Assembly (NCBI RefSeq): GCF_006152065.1
Contig: NZ_VDFW01000009.1
Coordinates: 124,001-188,000, forward strand
Source: Amycolatopsis alkalitolerans
Lineage (GTDB): Bacteria; Actinomycetota; Actinomycetes; Mycobacteriales; Pseudonocardiaceae
Direction of reading: 5' to 3'
DNA length: 64,000 nucleotides
This document shows, piece by piece, positions 43,602 to 52,899 of this stretch. Positions within the stretch are counted from its first letter, which is position 1. Every line of letters begins with the position of its first letter. The notes beneath the pieces were generated by a model that saw only the letters and a list, made by a program, of their open reading frames with translations, ran no database searches and was not told the origin of the DNA. A program made the translations under genes and the position numbers.

Positions 43602-45152
43602 TCACCCCCGGTTCTCGCGCAGTTGTTGCCAGATCAGGAAGTAGGCGCGGTGCACGACATGGGCCACGCGGCTCTGGGCGGGGGTCGCGCCGAAGGACGC
43701 GAACGAGCGCCACCAGCCTGCCCGTTCGAGCGCCTGCGAGGCGAGTTCGGCCCGCGACGCGCCGGGTGACCCGAGCTGGGCGTCGATCTCGGCGTTGCTG
43801 CCGACCCGCAGCACCTCCGCGGCGAGATCCTCCGGCATGTCCACCGCGCCCGCGACCACCAGTGTCAGCGCTTCGAGCACGCGCAACTGGTGCGCCTCGG
43901 GCTTGGCGAGCAGGACTTCGATCGCGTCGTGCACGCGCTGCCGTTCGGCCGGGTTACCCGACGCGTGCGCGAGCGCGGTCACCGAGGCCAGCGCGGCGGC
44001 GGCCTTGATCCCGTCCGCGCGGGCGGCGAACACGACGTCGAGCCGGGCGCGGACCGCGGCAAGGCCGGAGGATTCCAGCAGGACCCGGCGCAGCGCACCG
44101 GCGGTGATCGCCGGATCGGCCTGGATCGCGCCGATCGCGCACCGGATGCCATACAGGTCGAGCTTTTCCAGCAGCCGCAACCGTGTTCCCGTGGGCACCG
44201 CGCAGTCCCAGCTGGTGAAGATGTCCGCCGCGACGAGCATCGTCTCCAGCGTCGCTTCATCCAAAGTGGACAGCTTCCGCAGCGCCTCGGCGTCGGCGGA
44301 GGTGAACTGGCCGGATTCGGCGGACTCGGCGATCAGCCCCATCACGGGCAGCACGTCGGCGACGCGAGGTTTGAGCAGGGCGGCCTGCTTCTCGGCGAGA
44401 AGCTCGGCTGCCTTCCAGACAGGAGTCTCACTGTTTTCCGCGCCCTGCACGGATTCCGGGGCGATGGTGTCGGCCTTGTTGAGCACCGCGATCGCGTTGA
44501 CCGGCCCGGCTTCGCGGCTCGCCGTCGCGGCGGTGAAGGCCGCGAGCGCCTGCTGATCGTCGGCGCGCACGCCCTGCGTCACGACGTAGAGCACCGCCTC
44601 CGCGCCGGCTACGGCGTTGCGTGAGGTGTCGTCGAGCTCGTTGGAGCCCTCGTCCTGCTTCGCGGCACCGAGCAGCTCCTGAGTACGGGAAACCGACGCG
44701 GCATCGAGCGAACCGAGGCCGGGTGTGTCGATGACGGTCATCCGCTGCAGCACCGCGCTCGTCAGGTACGCCTCGAGATGTGAGACCTCGGCGATGTCCA
44801 CCCCCAGTTCGGCGGGGATGCTGCCGTCGGGGGCGAACGGCAGGACCTGCTTGCGGCCGCCGGTGAACACCACCTCGATCCGGTCCACCGTGCCGTACTG
44901 GAACCGGGTGACCAGCCGCGTGCACTCCCCGACGTCCGTGGGCGCGACCCGGCGCCCGATCAGGGCGTTGACCAGGGTGGACTTCCCCGATTTGATCCGG
45001 CCTGCGACGGCGACCTGCAACGGCGCGCCCAGCCGGCGGACGACCTCGGCGAATCCCGTGGCGGTGGGCGCGGAAACCTGCGGCTGCAGCCGGTGGCACA
45101 GGTTCGCCACCGACATCGAAAGGGGGCCGGCAAAGCGCCCGGCATCCTTCAC
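43602..45152 (-). CDS. Dynamin-family GTPase (IniC-like)
   Basis: A 516-residue GTPase with G1 GRIKSGKST (residues 51-59), G3 IDTPGLGS and G4 NKAD. The C-terminal half is helical and has no membrane hairpin, unlike the neighbouring 608-residue protein, so the pair resembles the complementary IniC/IniA partners of mycobacteria or other paired bacterial dynamins. The GTG start at 45152 follows AAGGGGGG. First gene of the operon; divergent from a sensor kinase gene by 73 bp. Confidence 0.82.
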   Translation of the reverse strand: MKDAGRFAGPLSMSVANLCHRLQPQVSAPTATGFAEVVRRLGAPLQVAVAGRIKSGKSTLVNALIGRRVAPTDVGECTRLVTRFQYGTVDRIEVVFTGGRKQVLPFAPDGSIPAELGVDIAEVSHLEAYLTSAVLQRMTVIDTPGLGSLDAASVSRTQELLGAAKQDEGSNELDDTSRNAVAGAEAVLYVVTQGVRADDQQALAAFTAATASREAGPVNAIAVLNKADTIAPESVQGAENSETPVWKAAELLAEKQAALLKPRVADVLPVMGLIAESAESGQFTSADAEALRKLSTLDEATLETMLVAADIFTSWDCAVPTGTRLRLLEKLDLYGIRCAIGAIQADPAITAGALRRVLLESSGLAAVRARLDVVFAARADGIKAAAALASVTALAHASGNPAERQRVHDAIEVLLAKPEAHQLRVLEALTLVVAGAVDMPEDLAAEVLRVGSNAEIDAQLGSPGASRAELASQALERAGWWRSFASFGATPAQSRVAHVVHRAYFLIWQQLRENRG

Positions 45153-45225
45153 ATTCCCCCCTTTCCGCCGGGTGTGAATCCTGCCATGCATCGTCCCGTG
45201 GTCCTATCGAAGGTGCTACCGGTGG

Positions 45226-46455
45226 ATGACGCGCGATCGGTGGTGGCCGGCCTACGGTGAACGGGTGCGGCGACTGAGTCTGTGGATGCGGGCGCATCCC
45301 GTGGTCGGGGACAGCCTGCTCGCCGCGCTGCTGCTCCTGCTGGACCTCATGCTGTTCGGGCTGGACTCGGCCTCCCCGCGCAGCACGCTCAAGCCGTGGT
45401 ACATCACCATCCCGGTCGATCTGGCGATGACGCTGCCGATCGTGTTCCGGCGGCGCTCGCCGCTGGTCGTCGCGTACGTCGTGCTGGTCATCAGCATCCT
45501 GCACAGCACGCTGCAGCTGGGCGTCTCGAGCCTGGCCGCGAGCGCGATCGCGCTGTACACGCTGGTCGTGTATGTCGGGCGGAAGCAGGCGTCCTGGTAC
45601 CTCGCCGCCCAGGCGGGCACCGGCGCCGTGCAGCTCGCACTCACCTGGAAGCCCGCGAACTGGGTGTTCGCCATCATCGTCGCGCTGACCTTCGCGTTCT
45701 CCTGGGTGCTCGGGGAGTTCGTCGGCGCACGGCGGGCGTACCAGGGTGAGCTCGAGGCGCGGCTGCACCTGCTGGAGACCGAACGCGACCAGGCCGGGCG
45801 CATCGCCGTCGCGCAGGAGCGCGGCCGGATCGCGCGCGAACTGCACGACGTCGTGGCGCATGCGGTGAGCGTGATCGTGGTGCAGGCGGACGGGGCCTCG
45901 TACGCGGTGCGGACCAACCCCGACCTGGCCGAGCGCGCGGTGCAGACGATCTCCAGCACCGGCCGCGAGGCGCTCGCCGAACTGCGGCGGCTGCTCGAGG
46001 TGCTGCGAAATAACGAGGAGGGCGAGGGCGGGCCGCGGATCCCGCAGCCGGACGCGGAATCGCTTGAGGAGCTTGCCGACCGCGTGCGGCAGGCCGGGGT
46101 GCCGGTCGCGATGCGGATCGAAGGCCCGCTCGCCGGGCTGCCTGCCGGGGTGTCGCTCGGGGTGTACCGGATCGTGCAGGAGTCGTTGACGAACACGCTC
46201 AAGCACGCCGGCCGGGGCGCACGGGCCGAGGTGGTGGTCGTGCGTGCCGAGGATCAGGTCGACGTCGTGATCACCGACGACGGGGCGGGCAAGGCGCGCG
46301 CGCTCGTGCCGGCCGAGCCGCCGCTGCCGGGTGGTAACGGCGTGATCGGGATGCGGGAGCGCGCGAACGTCTACGGTGGCTCGCTCGAGGTCGGCCCCGC
46401 GAGGGGTGGCGGGTGGCGGGTGCACGCGATCTTGCCCGTTAGGTTGAGGCAGTGA
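45226..46455 (+). CDS. NarL-type sensor histidine kinase
   Basis: A 409-residue kinase with four or five N-terminal helices, a coiled coil, a HisKA_3 dimerisation domain with phospho-His in ARELHDVVAHAVSVIVVQAD (about residue 210), and an HATPase domain (VQESLTNTLKHAGRG, DDGAG, GVIGMRERANVYGG). The sensor is intramembrane, typical of systems that detect envelope stress. Its stop overlaps the response regulator start. ATG at 45226 is used; a GTG at 45265 is an alternative. Confidence 0.88.
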   Translation: MTRDRWWPAYGERVRRLSLWMRAHPVVGDSLLAALLLLLDLMLFGLDSASPRSTLKPWYITIPVDLAMTLPIVFRRRSPLVVAYVVLVISILHSTLQLGVSSLAASAIALYTLVVYVGRKQASWYLAAQAGTGAVQLALTWKPANWVFAIIVALTFAFSWVLGEFVGARRAYQGELEARLHLLETERDQAGRIAVAQERGRIARELHDVVAHAVSVIVVQADGASYAVRTNPDLAERAVQTISSTGREALAELRRLLEVLRNNEEGEGGPRIPQPDAESLEELADRVRQAGVPVAMRIEGPLAGLPAGVSLGVYRIVQESLTNTLKHAGRGARAEVVVVRAEDQVDVVITDDGAGKARALVPAEPPLPGGNGVIGMRERANVYGGSLEVGPARGGGWRVHAILPVRLRQ

Positions 46456-47105
46456 TCCGTGTTCTCGTCGTCGACGATCAAGAGCTGATGCGCGCCGGGT
46501 TCCGGATGGTCTTCGGTGCGCTGGAGGGCATCGACCTGATCGGCGAGGCCGGTGACGGTGCGGAAGCGGTGCGGCTGGCCGGGGAACTGCGGCCGGACGT
46601 GGTGCTGATGGATGTGCGGATGCCGGTACTCGACGGGGTGGAGGCGACGAAACAGATCGTCGAGGCGGGGACGTCCCGCGTGCTGGTGATGACCACGTTC
46701 GACCTCGACGAGTATGTGTACGCGGCGCTGCAGGGCGGGGCCAGCGGGTTCCTGCTGAAGGACACCCCGCCGGCGGACCTGGTGTCGGCGCTGTACGCGG
46801 TGGCCAGCGGGGACGCTGTGGTGTCGCCTTCGGTGACGCGGCGGCTGCTCGACCGGTTCGTCGCGGGCGGCGGGCCGCTGCGGGACGAGTCGGAGCTGGG
46901 GGCGCTGACCGACCGCGAGCGGGAGGTGCTCGTCCTGATCGGGAAGGGCCTGTCGAACGTCGAGATCGCGGAAACGCTGTTCCTGTCCGAGGCGACGGTG
47001 AAGACCCACGTCGGGCGGATCCTGTCGAAGCTCGGCCTGCGCGACCGGGTGCAGGCGGTCGTGCTCGCGTATGAGACCGGGCTGATCAGGCCGGGCCAGA
47101 GGTAA
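46452..47105 (+). CDS. NarL/LuxR-type response regulator
   Basis: A 217-residue regulator. The receiver has DDQELMRAGF, phospho-Asp in VLMDVRMPVLDG, and the Lys in FLLKDTPP; the LuxR domain is LTDREREVLVLIGKGLSNVEIAETLFLSEATVKTHVGRILSKLGLRD. It is coupled to the preceding kinase gene by GTGA overlap. The ABC transporter genes downstream are the likely target. Confidence 0.92.
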   Translation: MIRVLVVDDQELMRAGFRMVFGALEGIDLIGEAGDGAEAVRLAGELRPDVVLMDVRMPVLDGVEATKQIVEAGTSRVLVMTTFDLDEYVYAALQGGASGFLLKDTPPADLVSALYAVASGDAVVSPSVTRRLLDRFVAGGGPLRDESELGALTDREREVLVLIGKGLSNVEIAETLFLSEATVKTHVGRILSKLGLRDRVQAVVLAYETGLIRPGQR

Positions 47106-47172
47106 GTGGCCGAGCTGTTCGGAATCGAATTCCCGCCATTGTCGATTCCCCCGACCAGACCAGCCCGCGAAG

Positions 47173-47264
47173 CTCAGGGGCGACTCAGGGTCATTCCCGA
47201 TCGCGCCCCACCGGGATTTCCGGGAAGCTAGTCCTGCAGTCGGGTGGAAGTTAGACCTGCAGGA
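47173..47264 (+). promoter_or_regulatory. Repeats upstream of the ABC transporter
   Basis: CTCAGGG occurs twice in direct orientation with an 11-bp period (47173-47179 and 47184-47190), and a separate inverted repeat TCCTGCAG/CTGCAGGA spans 47232-47264. They lie 77-168 nt before the ATPase gene and are candidates for the response-regulator site and promoter. Confidence 0.45.
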
Positions 47265-47340
47265 TGACGCGCTCGGACCACCCGATCGGACACCATGAGC
47301 CACGAGGGGCAATCCAAGGCCTGACACAGGGGAGCAAGTC

Positions 47341-48282
47341 ATGATCGAGGCACAGGGCCTCACCAAACGCTACGGCCGGACGCTGGCCGTGAACAACCTC
47401 TCGTTCAGCGTCGAGCCAGGCCAGGTCACCGGTTTTCTCGGCCCGAACGGGGCCGGCAAATCCACCACGATGCGCATGATTCTCGGACTCGACAATCCGA
47501 CTTCCGGTCAGGTGCGCATCGGGGGGAAGCGCTACCACGACCTGAAGCAGCCGCTGCGCACCGTCGGCGCTCTGCTCGACGCGAAATGGGTGCACCCGAA
47601 CCGTTCGGCGCGCGCTCACCTGGCGTGGATGGCCAAGTCGAACAAGATCCCGGCCCGCCGCGTCGACGAGGTGCTCGACATCGTCGGCCTGAGCAGTGTC
47701 GCCGGCAAGCGCGCCGGTGGTTTCTCGCTCGGCATGTCGCAGCGGCTCGGCATCGCCGGCGCCCTGCTCGGCGATCCGGAAGTGCTGCTGTTCGACGAGC
47801 CGGTCAACGGCCTGGACCCGGAGGGCATCCTCTGGATCCGCAAGTTCATGCACCGCCTTGCCGACGAGGGCCGCACCGTGTTCGTCTCCAGCCACCTGCT
47901 CTCGGAGATGGCGCTGACGGCGTCCAATCTCGTCGTGATCGGCAAGGGGCAGCTGATCTCGCAGAGCACGACGAAGCAGTTCGTCGCCCGCGCCGCGGAG
48001 AACAGCGTCAAGGTGCGCAGCCCGCATCTCGACCGGCTGCGCCCGGCCGTGGAGCGAGCGGGCGGCACGATCGTCGACTCCGACGGCGGCGTCGTCATCT
48101 CCGGGATGGAGAGCGACAAGATCGGCGAACTGGCCGCGGAGAACGGCGTGGTGCTGCACGAGCTGAGCCCGCAGACGGGCTCGCTGGAGCAGGCGTTCAT
48201 GCAGATCACCGGCGACTCGGTCGAGTACCACACCGGCCTGGAGACCGAAGCACAGCAGGTGCTCGAGGCGAGCGCCAAGTAG
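47341..48282 (+). CDS. ABC transporter ATP-binding protein (drug/lantibiotic exporter type)
   Basis: A 313-residue ATPase with Walker A GPNGAGKST, the signature FSLGMSQRLGIAGALLG (degenerate LSGGQ) and Walker B VLLFDEPVNGLDPEG. It resembles DrrA/BcrA-type ATPases that power efflux of drugs or lipids together with a small permease. The permease gene follows at 15 nt. Probably controlled by the two-component system directly upstream. Confidence 0.9.
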   Translation: MIEAQGLTKRYGRTLAVNNLSFSVEPGQVTGFLGPNGAGKSTTMRMILGLDNPTSGQVRIGGKRYHDLKQPLRTVGALLDAKWVHPNRSARAHLAWMAKSNKIPARRVDEVLDIVGLSSVAGKRAGGFSLGMSQRLGIAGALLGDPEVLLFDEPVNGLDPEGILWIRKFMHRLADEGRTVFVSSHLLSEMALTASNLVVIGKGQLISQSTTKQFVARAAENSVKVRSPHLDRLRPAVERAGGTIVDSDGGVVISGMESDKIGELAAENGVVLHELSPQTGSLEQAFMQITGDSVEYHTGLETEAQQVLEASAK

Positions 48283-48297
48283 GGGAGACGGACGACA

Positions 48298-49065
48298 ATG
48301 ACTCTGCTCGCAGTAGAACGCATCAAGCTGTTCACGACACGCTCACCCTGGTGGTGCGCGCTCGCCGCGCTGGTCCTGACCATCGGTTTCTCGGCGCTGG
48401 TCGTCGGCAACTCCAACGGCGAGTTCGCGGCCACGGTCTCCTCGACCCAGTTCGGCTACAGCTTCGGCATGGCGGTGATCATGGTGCTGGCCGCGCTCGC
48501 GGTCACCACCGAGTACCGCTTCAGCACCATCCGCACCACCTTCCAGGCGATTCCGAACCGCACGGGCGCGCTGCTCGCGAAGACCACCGTGGTGGCGCTG
48601 GTCGCGCTGGTCATCGGTGAGGTGAGCGCCTTCGGGTCGTGGGGCGTCGGCAAGCTGCTCAAACCGCAGGCGGACCTCGCGCTCAACAGCGCCGCGGACT
48701 GGATCAACGTCGCGGGCGTCGGTGTGATCTACGCGCTGGCCGCCGTGATCGCGGTCGCCGTGGGCGTCCTGATCCGGCACAGCGCGGGCGCCATCGCACT
48801 GCTGCTGATCTATTCGCTCGCCGTGGAGGGCCTCATCCGGCTCATCCCGAGCATCGGTGAGGACATCTACAAGTGGATGCCGTTCAACGTGGCGCAGAAG
48901 TTCCTCACCGGCGACGGCGCGTCGAACATGGGCCGCAGCGGTGACGCAGGTCCCGGGCTGTCCACCGCGGTACTCGGCCAGGGCTGGTCGCTCGCGTATT
49001 TCGCCGCTTTCGCGGCCATCCTGCTGATCGGGGCACTCGTGTCCGCGAACCGGCGGGACGCGTAA
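48298..49065 (+). CDS. ABC-2 type permease
   Basis: A 255-residue membrane protein with about six helices (LAALVLTIGFSALVVG, FGMAVIMVLAALAVTTEYRF, AGVGVIYALAAVIAVAVGVLI and others). It pairs with the preceding ATPase to form an exporter; the substrate is unknown. The TTEYRFSTIRTTFQAIPNR region is typical of ABC-2 permeases of actinomycetes. Followed by a strong terminator hairpin. Confidence 0.85.
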   Translation: MTLLAVERIKLFTTRSPWWCALAALVLTIGFSALVVGNSNGEFAATVSSTQFGYSFGMAVIMVLAALAVTTEYRFSTIRTTFQAIPNRTGALLAKTTVVALVALVIGEVSAFGSWGVGKLLKPQADLALNSAADWINVAGVGVIYALAAVIAVAVGVLIRHSAGAIALLLIYSLAVEGLIRLIPSIGEDIYKWMPFNVAQKFLTGDGASNMGRSGDAGPGLSTAVLGQGWSLAYFAAFAAILLIGALVSANRRDA

Positions 49066-49137
49066 ACCCACCACAGGGGACTCCGGCGACAGGCGCGAAT
49101 TCGGGGCGCACCGGCCGGACAGGGGAAAGAAGGAAAG

Positions 49138-49171
49138 GGTCCGGGCCACCATTCGGGGGGTGGCCCGGACC
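49138..49171 (+). terminator. Terminator after the ABC transporter operon
   Basis: A perfect 13-bp stem (GGTCCGGGCCACC and its complement) with an 8-nt loop, followed by TTCTC, 73 nt past the permease stop. Confidence 0.8.
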
Positions 49172-49331
49172 TTCTCATGCGCGTGCAATCGATTAATCTC
49201 CGATGACCGTTGGGCAATCTGGGTTAAGAGATCGTAAATGCTTTGTGTTAGCTCTCACAGGGGGCAGACATGTGGGCGCTGACCAGGGAATATGGGAGTC
49301 ACCACGTCAGGAACCCCGATGGAGGTGACCC

Positions 49332-49907
49332 TTGACGGTGGATATCGGACGAGAAATCGGCATGCCCGTTCCCGATCCGCGCAGTGTGGCGCATCAGCCT
49401 TTGCTCGAACCCCTGGACGGTTTGCAGTGGTCGCAGGCGATCGAGTTGCCCCGGGACGCCGCGATGGCGACCAGACCCGCGGAGATCCGCCGCGCGTGGA
49501 TCCATCGCGCGCCGGAGAGCGAGGTGCTGTCCCTTTTCGGCGCGGTGACGGCGAATGGTGAGCCGATCGCGTCGCCGTGGTGGCTGCGTGCCCTCGCCGA
49601 CGGCCGCCTCGAGTCCCGTGCCGACGGGTTCCGCGTCGAGGACCGGATAGCGCAACTGCTCTCGCGCCGGCCGGGCTGGGAGTACGTGCCGTGGGCCGCC
49701 GACGGCGAGTCGGGGTACTGGGAGTTCATGCCCTCCGAGGGTGGCCGGTCGGGCCACCGCATCCCCACCACGCTGCTGAACACGAGCAGGCACGACGGCT
49801 GGATCGACGTGCTGCCCGCGCACAGCGGCACCACCCCCGAGCCGATCGCGGTCGCCGGCCTCGCCGGCCTGCGCTCGCGGCTGGGGGAGTTCGAAGCGGT
49901 GCGCTGA
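49332..49907 (+). CDS. Hypothetical protein
   Basis: A 191-residue soluble protein without a recognised domain. It is Trp-rich (SPWWLRALADG, GWEYVPWAA, GYWEFMP). The TTG start has GGAGGTGA just upstream. It ends 19 nt before trmB and may be cotranscribed with it. No transmembrane helix or signal peptide is visible. Confidence 0.6.
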   Translation: MTVDIGREIGMPVPDPRSVAHQPLLEPLDGLQWSQAIELPRDAAMATRPAEIRRAWIHRAPESEVLSLFGAVTANGEPIASPWWLRALADGRLESRADGFRVEDRIAQLLSRRPGWEYVPWAADGESGYWEFMPSEGGRSGHRIPTTLLNTSRHDGWIDVLPAHSGTTPEPIAVAGLAGLRSRLGEFEAVR

Positions 49908-49926
49908 GCCCGGCTAATTTGGGTGC

Positions 49927-50631
49927 GTGGAGAGCGAGCAGCAACCGCGGCTGAGGAGTGTTGTCAGCTACGTGCAGCGAGGTGGCCGGATGACCGTCGG
50001 CCAGCAGCGGGCCTGGGAGCACGACTGGCCGAAACTGGGCCGCGAGGTGGCCGGGCTGCCACCGGGCCGGCTCGACTTCGCGGAGTGGTTCGGCCGGTCC
50101 GCCCCGGTGCTGCTGGAGATCGGCTCCGGGATGGGCGAGACGACGGCGCAACTCGCGGCGGCCGAGCCGGAGGTCAACTACGTCGCCGTCGAGGTGTATG
50201 AGGCGGGCCTCGGCCAGCTCATGCTGCGTGCCGAAAAACTTGCGCTGGAGAACCTGCGGCTGCTGCACGGGGACGCGGTGGCCCTGCTGACCGAGCACGT
50301 CGAGCCCGGCACGCTCTCCGGGGTGCGGATCTTCTTCCCGGACCCCTGGCCGAAGAAACGCCACCACAAGCGGCGACTCGTGCAGCCGGAGTTCGTCTCG
50401 CTCGTCGCGTCCCGGCTGGCGCCGGGCGGGATGCTGCACCTGGCCACGGACTGGGCGCACTACGCCGATCAGATGCTCGAGGTGTGCGGTGGGGAACCGT
50501 TGCTGCGCAACCGCTTTCCCGACTGGGCGCCGCGCCCGGGCTGGCGCCCGGTGACGAAGTTCGAGCAGCGCGCGAACGACGACGGCCGGATCAGCCGCGA
50601 CCTGATCTTCGAGCGGCTGCCGTCGAAGTGA
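49927..50631 (+). CDS. trmB: tRNA (guanine-N7-)-methyltransferase TrmB
   Basis: A 234-residue methyltransferase that adds m7G at position 46 of tRNA. The SAM site is LLEIGSGMGETTAQLA and the family hallmark FFPDPWPKKRHHKRR is complete, followed by PGGMLHLATDW. GTG start. It is convergent with a transporter operon, separated by a bidirectional terminator. Confidence 0.95.
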   Translation: MESEQQPRLRSVVSYVQRGGRMTVGQQRAWEHDWPKLGREVAGLPPGRLDFAEWFGRSAPVLLEIGSGMGETTAQLAAAEPEVNYVAVEVYEAGLGQLMLRAEKLALENLRLLHGDAVALLTEHVEPGTLSGVRIFFPDPWPKKRHHKRRLVQPEFVSLVASRLAPGGMLHLATDWAHYADQMLEVCGGEPLLRNRFPDWAPRPGWRPVTKFEQRANDDGRISRDLIFERLPSK

Positions 50632-50678
50632 AGATCCGGGTGTCGCCCTTCCCCCGACGAAAGGCGACACCCGGATCT
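50632..50678. terminator. Bidirectional terminator between trmB and the FtsX-type permease
   Basis: AGATCCGGGTGTCGCC and its perfect 16-bp complement flank a 15-nt loop. It starts right after the trmB stop and ends 7 nt from the stop of the convergent permease gene. Confidence 0.8.
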
Positions 50679-50685
50679 CCCCCCT

Positions 50686-52899
50686 TCACTCGTCGGCAAG
50701 TGGCTCGGCCCGCACCCGGTTGAGCGCGGGCGTGCACACCGACGCGGCCAGCACGGCGACCCCCAAGCCCAGCACCACCGGCGCCAGCAACCACGGTGTG
50801 AGCACGGCGGAGACGCCTTCGCGACCCTTCTGGGCCAGGCTGAACAGCCCGAGCCCCACCAGCATCCCGGTCACCCCGGCGCCGATCGTCGCGGCGAGCG
50901 CCGGCAGCGCGGCCTCGGCCCGCAGCGCGCGAGAAAGGATCCGGACCGGGGTGCCGGCCGCCATCAGCGCACCGAAGGTCCGGCGCCGGTCCATCACCGA
51001 ACCGGCGGTCGCGATCGCGGCACTGCAGCCGGCGAGCACCGCCGCGGCGACCAGGCCGATCACCGTGACCCGGCGCAGGTCACCCAGCTGCGCCTGCTGG
51101 TGGACGAGGTAGATGTCCCGGCTGTAGATGCTTTCCCCGCTCGCGGCGAGCGCGGTCCGCACGGTGTCCGGATCGCTGCCCGCGGTGGTCACCGCGACCT
51201 CGGCCTGGCTGGGCACGAATCCCGCCGGGAGCGCGGCCGGGTCGATGATCGCGTCCACGCTCACGTCGGAGTCGAGCGGGCGCATGACACGGTCCTGGGT
51301 CCCTGCCGCGAACGGCACGCCCGGCTCGCCGTAACCGGGGCTCACCTTGTACCCGGACAGGTCCCCGACGCCGTACACCGCCGGTCCAGGAGCGCAGGAC
51401 AGCTCGATGCGGAACAGCTGGGACACCTGCCCGCACGGGACCACGACCGCCTGCAGTTGCGAACCGTTCACCGAGGACAGCGTCACCTCGCCCACCTCCA
51501 CGGCGCGCGCCCGCTGGCCGTACCGCGCGAGACGTTCGTTCGTCCGCGCGGCGACTTCCCCGGCCCGCTGCGGTGACGTGCTCACCGACAGCACCTCATC
51601 GCGGAACGTGCCCCCGCCCCCGGCCATACCTTCGAAGCTCGGCAACAGGATCAGCGCCATCGAACCGATGAACACCGCGAGCACCACGCCCGCGGACGCC
51701 CGGTACGCGCCGCGCGGGTCGTCGAGCAGCCGCCTCCCGGCGAGCAGCCCGGCCGGTTTGCGCCAGCGTTGCACGAAGATCCGGCCGACCGCGTAGGTGA
51801 TCCACGGCCCGACGACGACCGCCGACCCCACCACCAGCAGCAGTCCGAGCAGCACCATCGTCATGCTCGACGAGCGAGTCGAGATGACGATGAAGAAGAA
51901 CGCCCCGGCGATCGGCAACGCGAGCAGCCGCCACGCGCGCAGCGGTTTCGGCGCATGCGAGGACACCGCGCCGATCGGGTTGCGCACCACGCGCCGCAAC
52001 CCCAGCACGGCCGCCGCGAGCACGAGCGCCGGCATCGCGACGACCAGGAAGACCGTCATCCCCACGGGCAGCCCGAAGTCGGAGGGCAGCCAGGTGCCGC
52101 CGCCCCACGGCACGAACGCGGCCAACCAGTCGAGTACCGGGCTCACCGCGAGCCCGAGCAGCGCACCGGCCGCCGCGGCGACCCCCGTCTCCGCCGCGAC
52201 GATGCCGGTGACCTGCCCCGGGGTGGCGCCCGCGAGCCGCAGTGCCGCGAGCCGCCGCTCCCGGCGGGCCGCGGTCAGCCGCGAAGAGGACGCGACCAGC
52301 ACCAGGCTCGGCACGATCAGCACCACGACGCCGACCCCGGCCAACAGCGCGAGCAGCGGATCGACCTCGGCCCGGTCCACACTCCGGAAACCGGTGGACG
52401 GTTGCGCGCCGTCCGGCATCGTCGCCGGTGTGTGGCCGACAAGGGCGACGAGCTGGTCCGGATACGTCAGCGCGCGCTCGTCGAGCGTGCCGACGACCCT
52501 GCCCTGGAACCGGTCGGCCAGCTGCGAGGGCGCGAGCGCCTGCATGCGCTCGAACAGCGCCGGCGAGACGAGCACCTCGCCGGGCCGGGGAAACCTCGGC
52601 ACGCCTGGCGGCAGCGCGATCGTGCCTGGGTCCACTGTGGACGCCACGTCGAGCCGGGTGATCTCCTTGTCGCCGGTGAAGTCCGTACCGCCGGCGACGA
52701 GCATCACCGAGCCGCTCCGGCCGTAGTTGGTCACCTGCCAGATGGACCGTTCGGCCCTGGCCTTCGTCGCGTACGGCAGGCTCACCAGCAGCAGGACGAG
52801 CCCGGTCGCGACCGCCACGCCGACCGCGGTGAGGATGGTCGAGGTCCGGGTGCGCCCGTCCACACGCAGCACCCGGATCGCGAGCCGCACCGGGTTCAC
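50686..52899 (-). CDS. FtsX/MacB-type ABC permease
   Basis: A 737-residue permease with an N-terminal helix, two FtsX-like blocks of helices (about residues 180-400 and 600-730) and an extracellular loop. Patterns such as SSRLTAARRERRLAALRLAGATPGQVTGIVAAE and VMDRRRTFGALMAAGTPVRILSRALRAEA are typical of permeases that export antibiotics, peptides or lipids, or act mechanically on the envelope. The start overlaps the ATPase stop by 4 nt. The substrate is unknown. Confidence 0.85.
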   Translation of the reverse strand: MNPVRLAIRVLRVDGRTRTSTILTAVGVAVATGLVLLLVSLPYATKARAERSIWQVTNYGRSGSVMLVAGGTDFTGDKEITRLDVASTVDPGTIALPPGVPRFPRPGEVLVSPALFERMQALAPSQLADRFQGRVVGTLDERALTYPDQLVALVGHTPATMPDGAQPSTGFRSVDRAEVDPLLALLAGVGVVVLIVPSLVLVASSSRLTAARRERRLAALRLAGATPGQVTGIVAAETGVAAAAGALLGLAVSPVLDWLAAFVPWGGGTWLPSDFGLPVGMTVFLVVAMPALVLAAAVLGLRRVVRNPIGAVSSHAPKPLRAWRLLALPIAGAFFFIVISTRSSSMTMVLLGLLLVVGSAVVVGPWITYAVGRIFVQRWRKPAGLLAGRRLLDDPRGAYRASAGVVLAVFIGSMALILLPSFEGMAGGGGTFRDEVLSVSTSPQRAGEVAARTNERLARYGQRARAVEVGEVTLSSVNGSQLQAVVVPCGQVSQLFRIELSCAPGPAVYGVGDLSGYKVSPGYGEPGVPFAAGTQDRVMRPLDSDVSVDAIIDPAALPAGFVPSQAEVAVTTAGSDPDTVRTALAASGESIYSRDIYLVHQQAQLGDLRRVTVIGLVAAAVLAGCSAAIATAGSVMDRRRTFGALMAAGTPVRILSRALRAEAALPALAATIGAGVTGMLVGLGLFSLAQKGREGVSAVLTPWLLAPVVLGLGVAVLAASVCTPALNRVRAEPLADE

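Noticed and set aside
44428..46425. 665-codon minus-strand frame opposite the kinase genes
   Set aside because: It is antisense to a clear histidine kinase and partly overlaps a dynamin gene in another frame. Composition is that of a GC shadow.
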